44,839 nucleotides of DNA from a virus, in IMG/VR virus record IMGVR_UViG_3300050821_003054, positions 1 to 44,839 of that record. One strand, 5' to 3'. Below are positions 8,234 to 15,621 of the stretch, one piece after another. Numbering within the stretch: the first letter of the stretch is position 1; each line of letters begins with the position of its first letter. Made by a program: the position numbers and the translations under genes. Below the pieces are notes generated by a model that saw only the letters and a program-made list of their open reading frames with translations, was not told the DNA's origin and did not search any database.

Positions 8234-8469
8234 TAGGATTCTCCCGTCAACCCAGTATTACCGAAGCTGCCCTGGCTGGACTTCTGGCCCTCGGACATAC
8301 CAAGGGGCTGCTCCGCGCCAAGTTCGGGCTTCGAGTAGTCCCGTCTGCTGACTTTAAGGTGGGGGAACTGCGTCGGGGGGCGCACGGATCGTTGGAACCG
8401 TGCACCGCCGCTATTAGAGCCGCCGCCCCCCTTACCGAGGCCAGGGACGCTAACTTTAAATCCCGCCAT
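8233..8469 (-). CDS. hypothetical Gly-rich head-module protein
   Basis: A 78-residue basic protein opening with MAGFKVSVPGLGKGGGG and continuing with a Ser/Gly/Pro-rich, low-complexity sequence. The start overlaps the preceding stop by one base (TAATG-type coupling). Such short Gly-rich proteins are frequent next to portal and scaffold genes of podoviruses, but the function is unknown. Confidence 0.6.
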   Translation of the reverse strand: MAGFKVSVPGLGKGGGGSNSGGARFQRSVRPPTQFPHLKVSRRDYSKPELGAEQPLGMSEGQKSSQGSFGNTGLTGES

Positions 8470-8837
8470 TATCGAGCGCTCGTAATGCCGGCGCGAGCAG
8501 GGATGCTCGGGCTGTAGCCGAACATCTTGGTGCTGCCCCCGGAAGCAAAACGATCGCCGGTCCCAGTGGACTGATCTGATCCAGTATCGTGGGCGGTGAC
8601 GCCCTCATGCTGGCTTTCGGCTGCCTGATGGCCGAACATCTTAGTGTTGCCACCCTTAGCAAAAGTCTCGTCCGACCCGCCAGCGTTGTTGCTAGAGATC
8701 GCCGAGGCGCCAGACGAACGAGCAGTCTTACCCTTCGGAAGCGTGTAGCCGTCGCCACCAGAGCCCTTCGAGCCCGTCCCCTTGTGGACGTTGTCGCCCT
8801 CGCCGAAGCCGGCTTCCGTACCTTTGCCCTTTGCCAT
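8469..8837 (-). CDS. Gly/Ser-rich protein with two GGxTKMFG repeats
   Basis: A 122-residue low-complexity protein rich in Gly, Ser, Thr and Lys. It has two copies of a repeat, FAKGGNTKMFGHQ (about residue 60) and FASGGSTKMFGYS (about residue 96). Short phage proteins carrying KMFG repeats are, from memory, common beside head genes, but their role is not known. Its ribosome site (GGGAGA) lies in the 3' arm of the terminator hairpin just upstream, so its translation and the termination of the upstream operon are physically linked. Confidence 0.7.
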   Translation of the reverse strand: MAKGKGTEAGFGEGDNVHKGTGSKGSGGDGYTLPKGKTARSSGASAISSNNAGGSDETFAKGGNTKMFGHQAAESQHEGVTAHDTGSDQSTGTGDRFASGGSTKMFGYSPSIPARAGITSAR

Positions 8838-8868
8838 AAAAAAATCTCCCGTAGAATTCTACGGGAGA
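8838..8868 (-). terminator. perfect palindrome terminator overlapping a ribosome site
   Basis: Positions 8845-8868 form a perfect 24-base palindrome centred on GAATTC, followed on the minus strand by seven Ts (8844-8838) and then the ATG at 8837. It looks like an intrinsic terminator for the modification operon (8897-13665). Its 3' arm contains GGGAGA, the Shine-Dalgarno of the next gene. Confidence 0.8.
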
Positions 8869-8896
8869 CCCTTACCAAGCTGACGTTAATAATGGC

Positions 8897-9658
8897 TTAC
8901 TGGATTTTACTTCGTGCGACACAAAGTTGCAGAACTTCTTCGTCGTCCTTCTGTTCCTCCCGAGGAGCAAACAGGGCACGATTACGGAGATCCGCATTCG
9001 CCGGGCGATCCGTCAGGTAGTACACCGCCAGGGATTTCCTATAGACATTATCCGGCAGGTGGAGGGGCTCACTCAGACCGTGCCACGACTGCTGCGATGT
9101 CTCAAAAATGACTGCACGGTTGAAGTAAGGAAAGACCACCCGCTCGATCGCGCCGGGCCCGCTGCAGTTATCCCCTCTACCCCATAAGCCGAACCGACCG
9201 CCCCAGGATTCATGATAGTCCTTCGTCAGATAAAGGATTACATTCAGCTTACGCTGGAGATCAAACTTAGGATGAACAGAATAGTCGAGATGAGGATTAA
9301 GGTTCCCCCCGTCTCCATGAATATGCCAGCCGCCCCCATGCAAACCATAATCAGGATACAGCCGGACACCAGCCAGCGTAGATAAGGCGGAGACTGCGGT
9401 CTCCGAGCACATATAGGTAAAGAACTGGTAGGTTTCAGGCGGGAAAGCGTGCCAGTCATTAAGTGCCTTTTTGTTCTCAATCGCATTGTTATAAACACAC
9501 CAACGCTTGTCCTCATAAGGCGGGAACTCATCTGCCAAAGCAGCGGCTGAGTTATAGGGCAGAAAGCTATCGATCACGACGTACGGGAATGGCCTTGCGG
9601 TCTGCCAGTCAAGCTTCTTATTAGCAAGGCGGTTCCAGATCCACGAGTGGGGGATCAT
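8897..9658 (-). CDS. 2-oxoglutarate/Fe(II)-dependent oxygenase, prolyl-hydroxylase-like
   Basis: A 253-residue protein of the 2OG-Fe(II) oxygenase superfamily. The double-stranded beta-helix ligands are visible: HLD (His123, Asp125) in NPHLDYS, the distal His193 in SWHG, and the likely 2-oxoglutarate-binding Arg207 in YRKSLAVYYL. KLNVILYLTKDYHESWGG matches the conserved strand between them. Members hydroxylate proline or lysine side chains, sugars or small molecules. It ends the operon, overlaps the next gene upstream by 4 nt, and lies close to five collagen-like genes, so hydroxylation of collagen repeats is the obvious hypothesis. In these repeats Pro is mostly in X rather than Y position, so a sugar substrate remains possible. 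Confidence 0.85.
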   Translation of the reverse strand: MIPHSWIWNRLANKKLDWQTARPFPYVVIDSFLPYNSAAALADEFPPYEDKRWCVYNNAIENKKALNDWHAFPPETYQFFTYMCSETAVSALSTLAGVRLYPDYGLHGGGWHIHGDGGNLNPHLDYSVHPKFDLQRKLNVILYLTKDYHESWGGRFGLWGRGDNCSGPGAIERVVFPYFNRAVIFETSQQSWHGLSEPLHLPDNVYRKSLAVYYLTDRPANADLRNRALFAPREEQKDDEEVLQLCVARSKIQ

Positions 9659-10374
9659 AGCGGCTCCTCCGTAGGATATCCAGTGAACTGGGTGTAACCA
9701 TATTCACCCTGATAAAACTTGAAAGGTAGCACGTCAGAAGCCTCCAAGTGTCCCCAAATAGGTAGATCGCCCGGCATGGTCTGTGTACGCTGTACGAACC
9801 GCCTTAGTTGATCCTTGTAGTGAGCATCGATCGCAAATAGCCGATTCTTCGGCCAAATGTGAACCGAGCCGCAAAATCTCCAATGATTGTCAAAGTCGCT
9901 AATGGGATAGCGTTCACGTATACCTGGGAAAGGGATTGTATCCTTGGGGGGGTTCTTATAGATCGCTTCGAATAACCCTGCAATGTGCTTCTCTTCAACT
10001 TGCTCATTCCGCCATGCGCCTTGTTTCAGAACTCCCGTATCGAGCCACACCCAAATATCAACATCCTGGTTTTCTACAGCAGCCATAAGCGCCCACGTCG
10101 TTCGCTGATGCTGAATGTAATTTACCAAAACATGCTCGTCTCGGGACTTAAACCGATCGGGCGCGGTCGGATTATTCGGAATATGAATTCGCGGCCAGAA
10201 CTCCCGAATTGCCCAACACTCTCCCATCGGGTAGTTGTTGAAGAACCGCAGAGGCACAACCTTAGCCATCCGTGCAGCTAATTCCTCGAACTTACTTTGG
10301 GGGAGGCACATATCCTGCTCGGCTGCAGGGACGAAACCTAACGGCGAAAATCCGCAAACGCCCTTAATCTTCAT
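9655..10374 (-). CDS. HtrL/YibB-like putative glycosyltransferase
   Basis: A 239-residue protein without signal peptide. Key segments are VDIWVWLDTGVLKQG (a DxG-type variant of a GT-A metal site, preceded by a hydrophobic strand) and HWRFCGSVHIWPK. Both are shared in order with the protein at 11021-11701 (VYCWIDYGILHLA and CWRFCGGVIVVPR), so the two are diverged paralogues. The pattern resembles the HtrL/YibB family, implicated in glycan transfer on bacterial surfaces. The start at 10374 has GAGG upstream. In context it would add a sugar to a virion protein or nucleotide-linked acceptor; the exact reaction is unknown. Confidence 0.6.
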   Translation of the reverse strand: MKIKGVCGFSPLGFVPAAEQDMCLPQSKFEELAARMAKVVPLRFFNNYPMGECWAIREFWPRIHIPNNPTAPDRFKSRDEHVLVNYIQHQRTTWALMAAVENQDVDIWVWLDTGVLKQGAWRNEQVEEKHIAGLFEAIYKNPPKDTIPFPGIRERYPISDFDNHWRFCGSVHIWPKNRLFAIDAHYKDQLRRFVQRTQTMPGDLPIWGHLEASDVLPFKFYQGEYGYTQFTGYPTEEPL

Positions 10375-11006
10375 GGTCGATGCCTCACAACAAAAAGATA
10401 CTCATAAGGTTGAACCTTCGGACCATGACCCCCTTCAATAATGACCGACTCTGCAAGGTACGCGGGTGGCACGGCTGCGAATAGTCCGAGCAAATTCACT
10501 CCTGGCCCCGCCCCCAAATCTTCAACCACATAATACCCATGCGGAGCCAGGAACGGCAGGAGCGCTTTTAATGAAACGATCTGGTGCTCACGCTCGTGCG
10601 AACCGTCGTCTACTATTAAGCCAAAAGGAGGCGTGTCGGGAGGAAGCTTCGCCAAAGCATCATATATAGAACGTGGGTTATTCTGGTCGGCCATCAAGAC
10701 CGTTATACGTTCTTCGCTATGCTTTAAGCATTCCGCATTTGTATCGAGGCCTACGATATGTGCATTGGGGAAAAAATCCCGCCAGACCCGCATCGAGCTG
10801 CCCCCATGCACCCCTATTTCCAAAACCGATAACACTTCAGCGCGCATATCCTTGAACAGACGATAGTACACTGGACTATAATTATGCACAGTGTCGCTGT
10901 CCCCACCTGCATACCGAAAGTGTGGCCCGCCCCCTTTATCAGTTTCATGTCGTTTGCACAGATGACAAAGTGGCGTCATCGCTTCCGCCTCGTCCTCATA
11001 GTCCAT
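10371..11006 (-). CDS. class I SAM-dependent methyltransferase
   Basis: A 211-residue Rossmann-fold methyltransferase. SAM motif I is VLSVLEIGVHGGSSM, with IVGLDTN as the acidic second strand. IVDDGSHEREHQ and YYVVEDL follow, a combination typical of the MycE/cephalosporin-hydroxylase-like group of O-methyltransferases acting on sugars and polyketide glycans. I prefer the ATG at 11006 because GGAG lies 7 nt upstream; an ATG at 11024 overlaps the preceding stop but has no clear ribosome site. It lies between two glycosyltransferase-like genes, which suggests methylation of the attached sugar (as capping methyl groups on BclA glycans). Confidence 0.8.
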   Translation of the reverse strand: MDYEDEAEAMTPLCHLCKRHETDKGGGPHFRYAGGDSDTVHNYSPVYYRLFKDMRAEVLSVLEIGVHGGSSMRVWRDFFPNAHIVGLDTNAECLKHSEERITVLMADQNNPRSIYDALAKLPPDTPPFGLIVDDGSHEREHQIVSLKALLPFLAPHGYYVVEDLGAGPGVNLLGLFAAVPPAYLAESVIIEGGHGPKVQPYEYLFVVRHRP

Positions 11007-11020
11007 TGTATTTCTCCACA

Positions 11021-11701
11021 TCATGGGGCATTCGTAAACATTCGATTATCATGGTCCGCCATATAGACAGTCATTGGTAGCTGATCGAGCAACTCCATTC
11101 TAGCAAGCGTGTTCACTTCCCAAGTAACAAGCTGATCAATCTGAATATACTGCAGCATGACCGAGCGGAACAGTTTATAAAACTGCTCCACCAGCCGCCG
11201 CGGCACGACGATCACGCCCCCACAGAAACGCCAACAAGGCTGAGACGGGTCAACGGTTGGCGAGCGGTTCCAGCAGCCGGGCGCGGTGATTCGTTCGTAG
11301 TCCTGGATCTTGTCAAGGAACTTACGTATTACCTTGGTCGTAACCCCTTTATGCGCTAAGTGCAGTATGCCGTAGTCGATCCAGCAGTAGACATCTGCCG
11401 GGTTGGCCGTATCCTGCTTCATGGCCTCGTATAGCCACTCCGCCTTTTGGTTCTGAATACAATGATACGCAAGTGTATTTTTGGCTGGGTTATCTGCACG
11501 GGCGTGTCTAATGTTGACGACATTGTACATGTACCGGCCAAGCATCGTCGTTTCCCACCCTGCAGCGGGATCGTCGAAACACAGAACTTCGTGGGGCTTG
11601 CAGGCCTCGAACAGCTTCTCACCGAGAGCCTTGTAATCTTCCCCGGTGCGGGGATGATTCGGTATCTCAATAAACCCGGTTACGACTTTCACGACCCCCA
11701 T
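11021..11701 (-). CDS. HtrL/YibB-like putative glycosyltransferase (second paralogue)
   Basis: A 226-residue protein sharing the order of conserved blocks with 9655-10374: a NTLAYHCIQNQKAEWLYEA helix (NYIQHQRTTWALMAA in the paralogue), DVYCWIDYGILHL, and CWRFCGGVIVVPR. The likely catalytic Asp is in WIDYG. It overlaps the end of the GT2 gene by 13 nt, with GAGGG as ribosome site. Loss of the intervening order would argue against duplication, but here only the methyltransferase gene separates the two copies, consistent with duplication and divergence for successive sugar additions. Confidence 0.6.
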   Translation of the reverse strand: MGVVKVVTGFIEIPNHPRTGEDYKALGEKLFEACKPHEVLCFDDPAAGWETTMLGRYMYNVVNIRHARADNPAKNTLAYHCIQNQKAEWLYEAMKQDTANPADVYCWIDYGILHLAHKGVTTKVIRKFLDKIQDYERITAPGCWNRSPTVDPSQPCWRFCGGVIVVPRRLVEQFYKLFRSVMLQYIQIDQLVTWEVNTLARMELLDQLPMTVYMADHDNRMFTNAP

Positions 11702-13665
11702 AGCATGGCCCTCACATCATCCACGGCCAGTGTTGCAAGCCATGCCTCCCGATCCAGTACACCGAAAGAGATGTAAATACGGCTATCCCCAGGAGGGCTA
11801 GCAAGTCCAGCAGCAAACTCAATTTGCTGATCAAAGAAGCAAAACGGGCGCGATATCTTTTGGAGCTTGTATTCATAGTCATACCACATGAATCTGTGTT
11901 GGTAATAGCGTTTACCGTTTGTGGGATTAGGCCGTGCCTCATGCACGATAGCTAACCGGCCCCCCTCGAAAAAGATAACTTGGCCGCCTCCCGAAATTTG
12001 ATCAAGCGCCATGTCAGGCTCATGTCGTTTACGAAGATTGCCAAAGCAATCCATAACAACGCCGGGGCGGTACATAAAGTCCCGAGAGCCACAACAGAGC
12101 ATAGGCATCCAGTTCTTTTCGTTCTGTTTCTCCACAAACTTCGGCTCGATCTTACGCCAGTTGTGCAGCTGTCCGGTCTCTTCGTTTATCTCGAAAAAGA
12201 ACTGTTCGCGATATGCGTGCTCATTCTGTTCAAGAACGCATCCATTAGCATATAGGTGCTTACCGTAAGGAAACAAGCGGAGGTCCTCAACGTCAAGAAC
12301 ATCCTTGAAGACAGGCTCGGGGAAATCAAGCGGACGCTGTAATTCAACCGCATCCTGTATAGTCAAGTCTTTTGCGAAATTAGCCAAGTAATTAGTAGTG
12401 CGAATAGCATTGCAACCGTTGTAGTCGTAAGTACCATCGTCGCGGATCCTGTAACTAACGGTTCGCACAATCGCCTTGATCTTGCCGTCCACAACTGCAA
12501 CTGATGGATTGGTGTTAGTATACATGCTGTCCGGGTTAACCTGCGGAATTTTTACGGCTTTAAAGGACGGCACGGTCTCTGCCAAAGGTCGTACGTACCA
12601 GAAGAGGTTCCTTCGAGCCCCCTCAATGACATGAGCAGGAGGGCCCCGCATTAGCGACAGTTTATCGCATTCTGCAAAACCAATCAGACGGGTCTTGTCG
12701 TTGTACCCGCCTACAATAGACCGCTCTTCAGTAAAACCATACGCGTAAGGAGTGCGCTCGACAAATAGAAGATCACCAGGATAAGGAATAGTAGCACCAT
12801 GGTGGGCGAAAAGCCACGAAGTGTGTTGCTGATCCTTTTTCTCACGGTAATGGCGGGCGAGGTCATATAGCGGTTCTGCGCGGGACGGGCGACCGTTGTA
12901 GGCTTCGAGTGATTTAAATACAAACATTGCCTCGTTGCCCATAGCGCGATGAAGGCGCGCGATCTGCAGGCGAGAGTACCAGATTTCTTCATCCCAGCTA
13001 CCATGCTTGATATGTTCCTCGTATAGCTCCAGCGCGCGGACGTAGTCGCCGCTGTCCCGATAAGTCTGGGCAAGGTAGAACAGGGTACGGGCGTCGGTAG
13101 GATGGTGCTTCAAATATCCTTCAAGAAGTCTCTTATCTCTTTCGTACTTCTCGGGACGATTCGATCCAGTTGCGTGATCTTTAAACCACCAAATATTATC
13201 CGGCAGAATAGCTTGATCATTTGTGCCAAGATATTCATGCGTGACCCCGTAGTAGATAGCATCCGACCGTGCAGCAAGAAGGCGCATGTTCGAATATGCG
13301 AGATCCCCCTGCTTCTGGGTCAAGGTATAACTTTCATGGGTAAGAATTGGTAGAGGTGCTTCTACTACCAACTCCATATCCGCGTCCATGAACAGACAGT
13401 AATCCCAGAAGAAATCAAGCGAACGCGCAAGCGCGAGGGCCTTATTCCGAGAAGTCGCAAAGTCCTTGAATTCCCCGTCACAGACCCGGCAGAAGATTTT
13501 TCGTTCTTCAAAAAACTTACGGATGTACTCTTGCGAACCATCCGTTGAGCCGGTATCCAGGATTATAACGGACGTAACGTGATCGGCTACGCTCGCGCAC
13601 GCGCGAGGCAGATTAGCCATCTCATTTTTAATGATAGCGTTCCAGCAGAGACGTTGAATCGGCAT
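11689..13665 (-). CDS. GT2 glycosyltransferase fused to TPR and a GH130-like beta-propeller
   Basis: A 658-residue three-part protein. Residues 1-165 are a family 2 glycosyltransferase: KNEMANL, LDTGSTDGS (37-44) and the DxD metal site FMDADME (94-96). Residues about 184-290 are tetratricopeptide-like helices (ARTLFYLAQTYRDSGDY, ALELYEEHIK), as in SunS/TPR glycosyltransferases that recognise peptide acceptors. Residues about 295-658 look like a five-bladed propeller similar to GH130 mannoside phosphorylases: NPSVAVVDGKIKAIVR, VEDLRLF (EDxR), EKNWMPM and GGGQVIFFEGG. It is the first gene of the modification operon, right after two collagen genes. The TPR part suggests protein O-glycosylation. 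The propeller may bind or trim glycan. Confidence 0.75.
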   Translation of the reverse strand: MPIQRLCWNAIIKNEMANLPRACASVADHVTSVIILDTGSTDGSQEYIRKFFEERKIFCRVCDGEFKDFATSRNKALALARSLDFFWDYCLFMDADMELVVEAPLPILTHESYTLTQKQGDLAYSNMRLLAARSDAIYYGVTHEYLGTNDQAILPDNIWWFKDHATGSNRPEKYERDKRLLEGYLKHHPTDARTLFYLAQTYRDSGDYVRALELYEEHIKHGSWDEEIWYSRLQIARLHRAMGNEAMFVFKSLEAYNGRPSRAEPLYDLARHYREKKDQQHTSWLFAHHGATIPYPGDLLFVERTPYAYGFTEERSIVGGYNDKTRLIGFAECDKLSLMRGPPAHVIEGARRNLFWYVRPLAETVPSFKAVKIPQVNPDSMYTNTNPSVAVVDGKIKAIVRTVSYRIRDDGTYDYNGCNAIRTTNYLANFAKDLTIQDAVELQRPLDFPEPVFKDVLDVEDLRLFPYGKHLYANGCVLEQNEHAYREQFFFEINEETGQLHNWRKIEPKFVEKQNEKNWMPMLCCGSRDFMYRPGVVMDCFGNLRKRHEPDMALDQISGGGQVIFFEGGRLAIVHEARPNPTNGKRYYQHRFMWYDYEYKLQKISRPFCFFDQQIEFAAGLASPPGDSRIYISFGVLDREAWLATLAVDDVRAMLWGS

Positions 13666-13691
13666 GGAGTGGAGGCTCCGTTGATAGATGT

Positions 13692-14573
13692 TTAGCCGTT
13701 ACTGATTACGAAGTTCCCCTGAATGGCGCGATCAGTTGTGTTCGTAACCTGCGTAGTACCAGCAGGGGTACCGTCGAAGGGGTTAAACGTCACCCCTGTA
13801 TAAGGTGTGTTGAACCACACCGCATTCAAGACCCGAGGGTCGTAAAACGGCACGATGAAGATGCCGCCAGTAGCACCCGTAGTACCGCCGAACTGCGAGG
13901 GATCAGCTTGCGAGAAGCTGTCGCTCGCCCCGGTTGCGTTACCGATCGAAGGAGCATACGCCCCATATACGCCCGGACCGGTAGGACCGGTAGGGCCAGT
14001 CTGACCCGTAGAGCCTGTGTTACCCGTGGGACCAGTCTGCGGACCCGTAGGCCCCGTAAGCCCAGTAGGGCCGGGGAACATTGCCGCACCCGTGACGCCG
14101 GAAGCCCCGCTAGCACCCTGTTGACCAGTTGCGCCCGTCTGCGCATTGAGACCGGTGACGCCCGTCTGGCCGGTTAGGCCCGTATTCCCTTGAGCGTTAT
14201 TGGGGCCAGTCAAACCCCCCGGACCCTGCGCGCCCGTAGGCGTCTGAGGAAAATTACCAGTCGGGCCGCTTGCCCCGGTGTTACCGGTAGGACCACCAGA
14301 AATACCGGTATTGCCGGTGAACCCGGTGACACCTGTAAAGCCCGACCGACCGATATAAGTGGAAGTAGCGCCCGTAGGCCCAGTAAGGCCAGTCTTACCA
14401 GTCGCGCCGCCAATCTTGAAGGCTCCAAGGCCGCCAGCTGTCGCGCCAGTCTGCCCACCGAGGTTGATGATATCAACAACCGTTTTAAGTGTATCTCGAA
14501 TAGGGCTCAAACTTTGGTAATTGCGAGGACTACGAATGCCCGGCCCGTTGAATGTACCAGTGTTACCGGTCAT
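13692..14573 (-). CDS. collagen-like fibre protein with conserved end domains
   Basis: A 293-residue protein. The N-terminal 40 residues ([20 protein letters not shown], then DIINLGG) match those of the next gene upstream ([23 protein letters not shown]) and probably anchor the fibre to the virion. Residues about 40-195 are collagen triplets ([17 protein letters not shown] and so on). The C-terminal domain contains [11 protein letters not shown] and ends GNFVISNG, again like the neighbour ([18 protein letters not shown]). It follows directly on the neighbour gene with a GGCGGGGT ribosome site. A diverging fibre duplicate is the best reading. Confidence 0.85.
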   Translation of the reverse strand: MTGNTGTFNGPGIRSPRNYQSLSPIRDTLKTVVDIINLGGQTGATAGGLGAFKIGGATGKTGLTGPTGATSTYIGRSGFTGVTGFTGNTGISGGPTGNTGASGPTGNFPQTPTGAQGPGGLTGPNNAQGNTGLTGQTGVTGLNAQTGATGQQGASGASGVTGAAMFPGPTGLTGPTGPQTGPTGNTGSTGQTGPTGPTGPGVYGAYAPSIGNATGASDSFSQADPSQFGGTTGATGGIFIVPFYDPRVLNAVWFNTPYTGVTFNPFDGTPAGTTQVTNTTDRAIQGNFVISNG

Positions 14574-14579
14574 TTTAGA

Positions 14580-15236
<657 letters not shown>

Positions 15237-15258
15237 TCACACACTTAGCAGGAGGATC

Positions 15259-15621
15259 TTAATCAGTCCTTACCGTCCAGTCGAGAACACCAGTAATGTC
15301 ATCGGCAGCGACAGCACCAGCATCACTGTTAGCAATCCCGGTAGTAATCGCATACGCAAGTCCGTTATAAAACGGAACCCCATTATTAAAACTTGCGGAG
15401 GAAAAATTCGCCCCTTGATTAGATGTAGCTGCAAACGGCACGGAGATCTTAACAAGCGGCACATCAGTCCCGACAATAGGTTTCCGAGACATATCATATA
15501 GTTTTACAACCCGAGCGCCACCAGTTGCACCATTATGAAATGTCCAACCGGTTACTTTACAGTAACCATTAAACAACACCGTAGCGTTCGTTCCGCTCGC
15601 AGAATTAATTGCCGCGCCCAT
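15259..15621 (-). CDS. putative small virion protein, beta-rich
   Basis: A 120-residue protein rich in Ala, Gly, Thr and short beta-strands. It contains KLYDMSRKPIVGTDVPLVKI, GLAYAITTGIANSDAG and DDITGVLDW, a pattern I recall from small structural or decoration-like proteins of tailed phages. The ATG overlaps the portal stop (TAATG), so it is co-translated with the portal. No signal peptide. A capsid decoration or fibre-attachment role is plausible but unproven. Confidence 0.6.
   Translation of the reverse strand: MGAAINSASGTNATVLFNGYCKVTGWTFHNGATGGARVVKLYDMSRKPIVGTDVPLVKISVPFAATSNQGANFSSASFNNGVPFYNGLAYAITTGIANSDAGAVAADDITGVLDWTVRTD

Noticed and set aside
8456-8878. Arg/Ala-rich minus-strand frame overlapping the KMFG-repeat gene
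   Set aside because: It is an alternative frame of the Gly/Ser-rich gene, spans the terminator palindrome and has no ribosome site.
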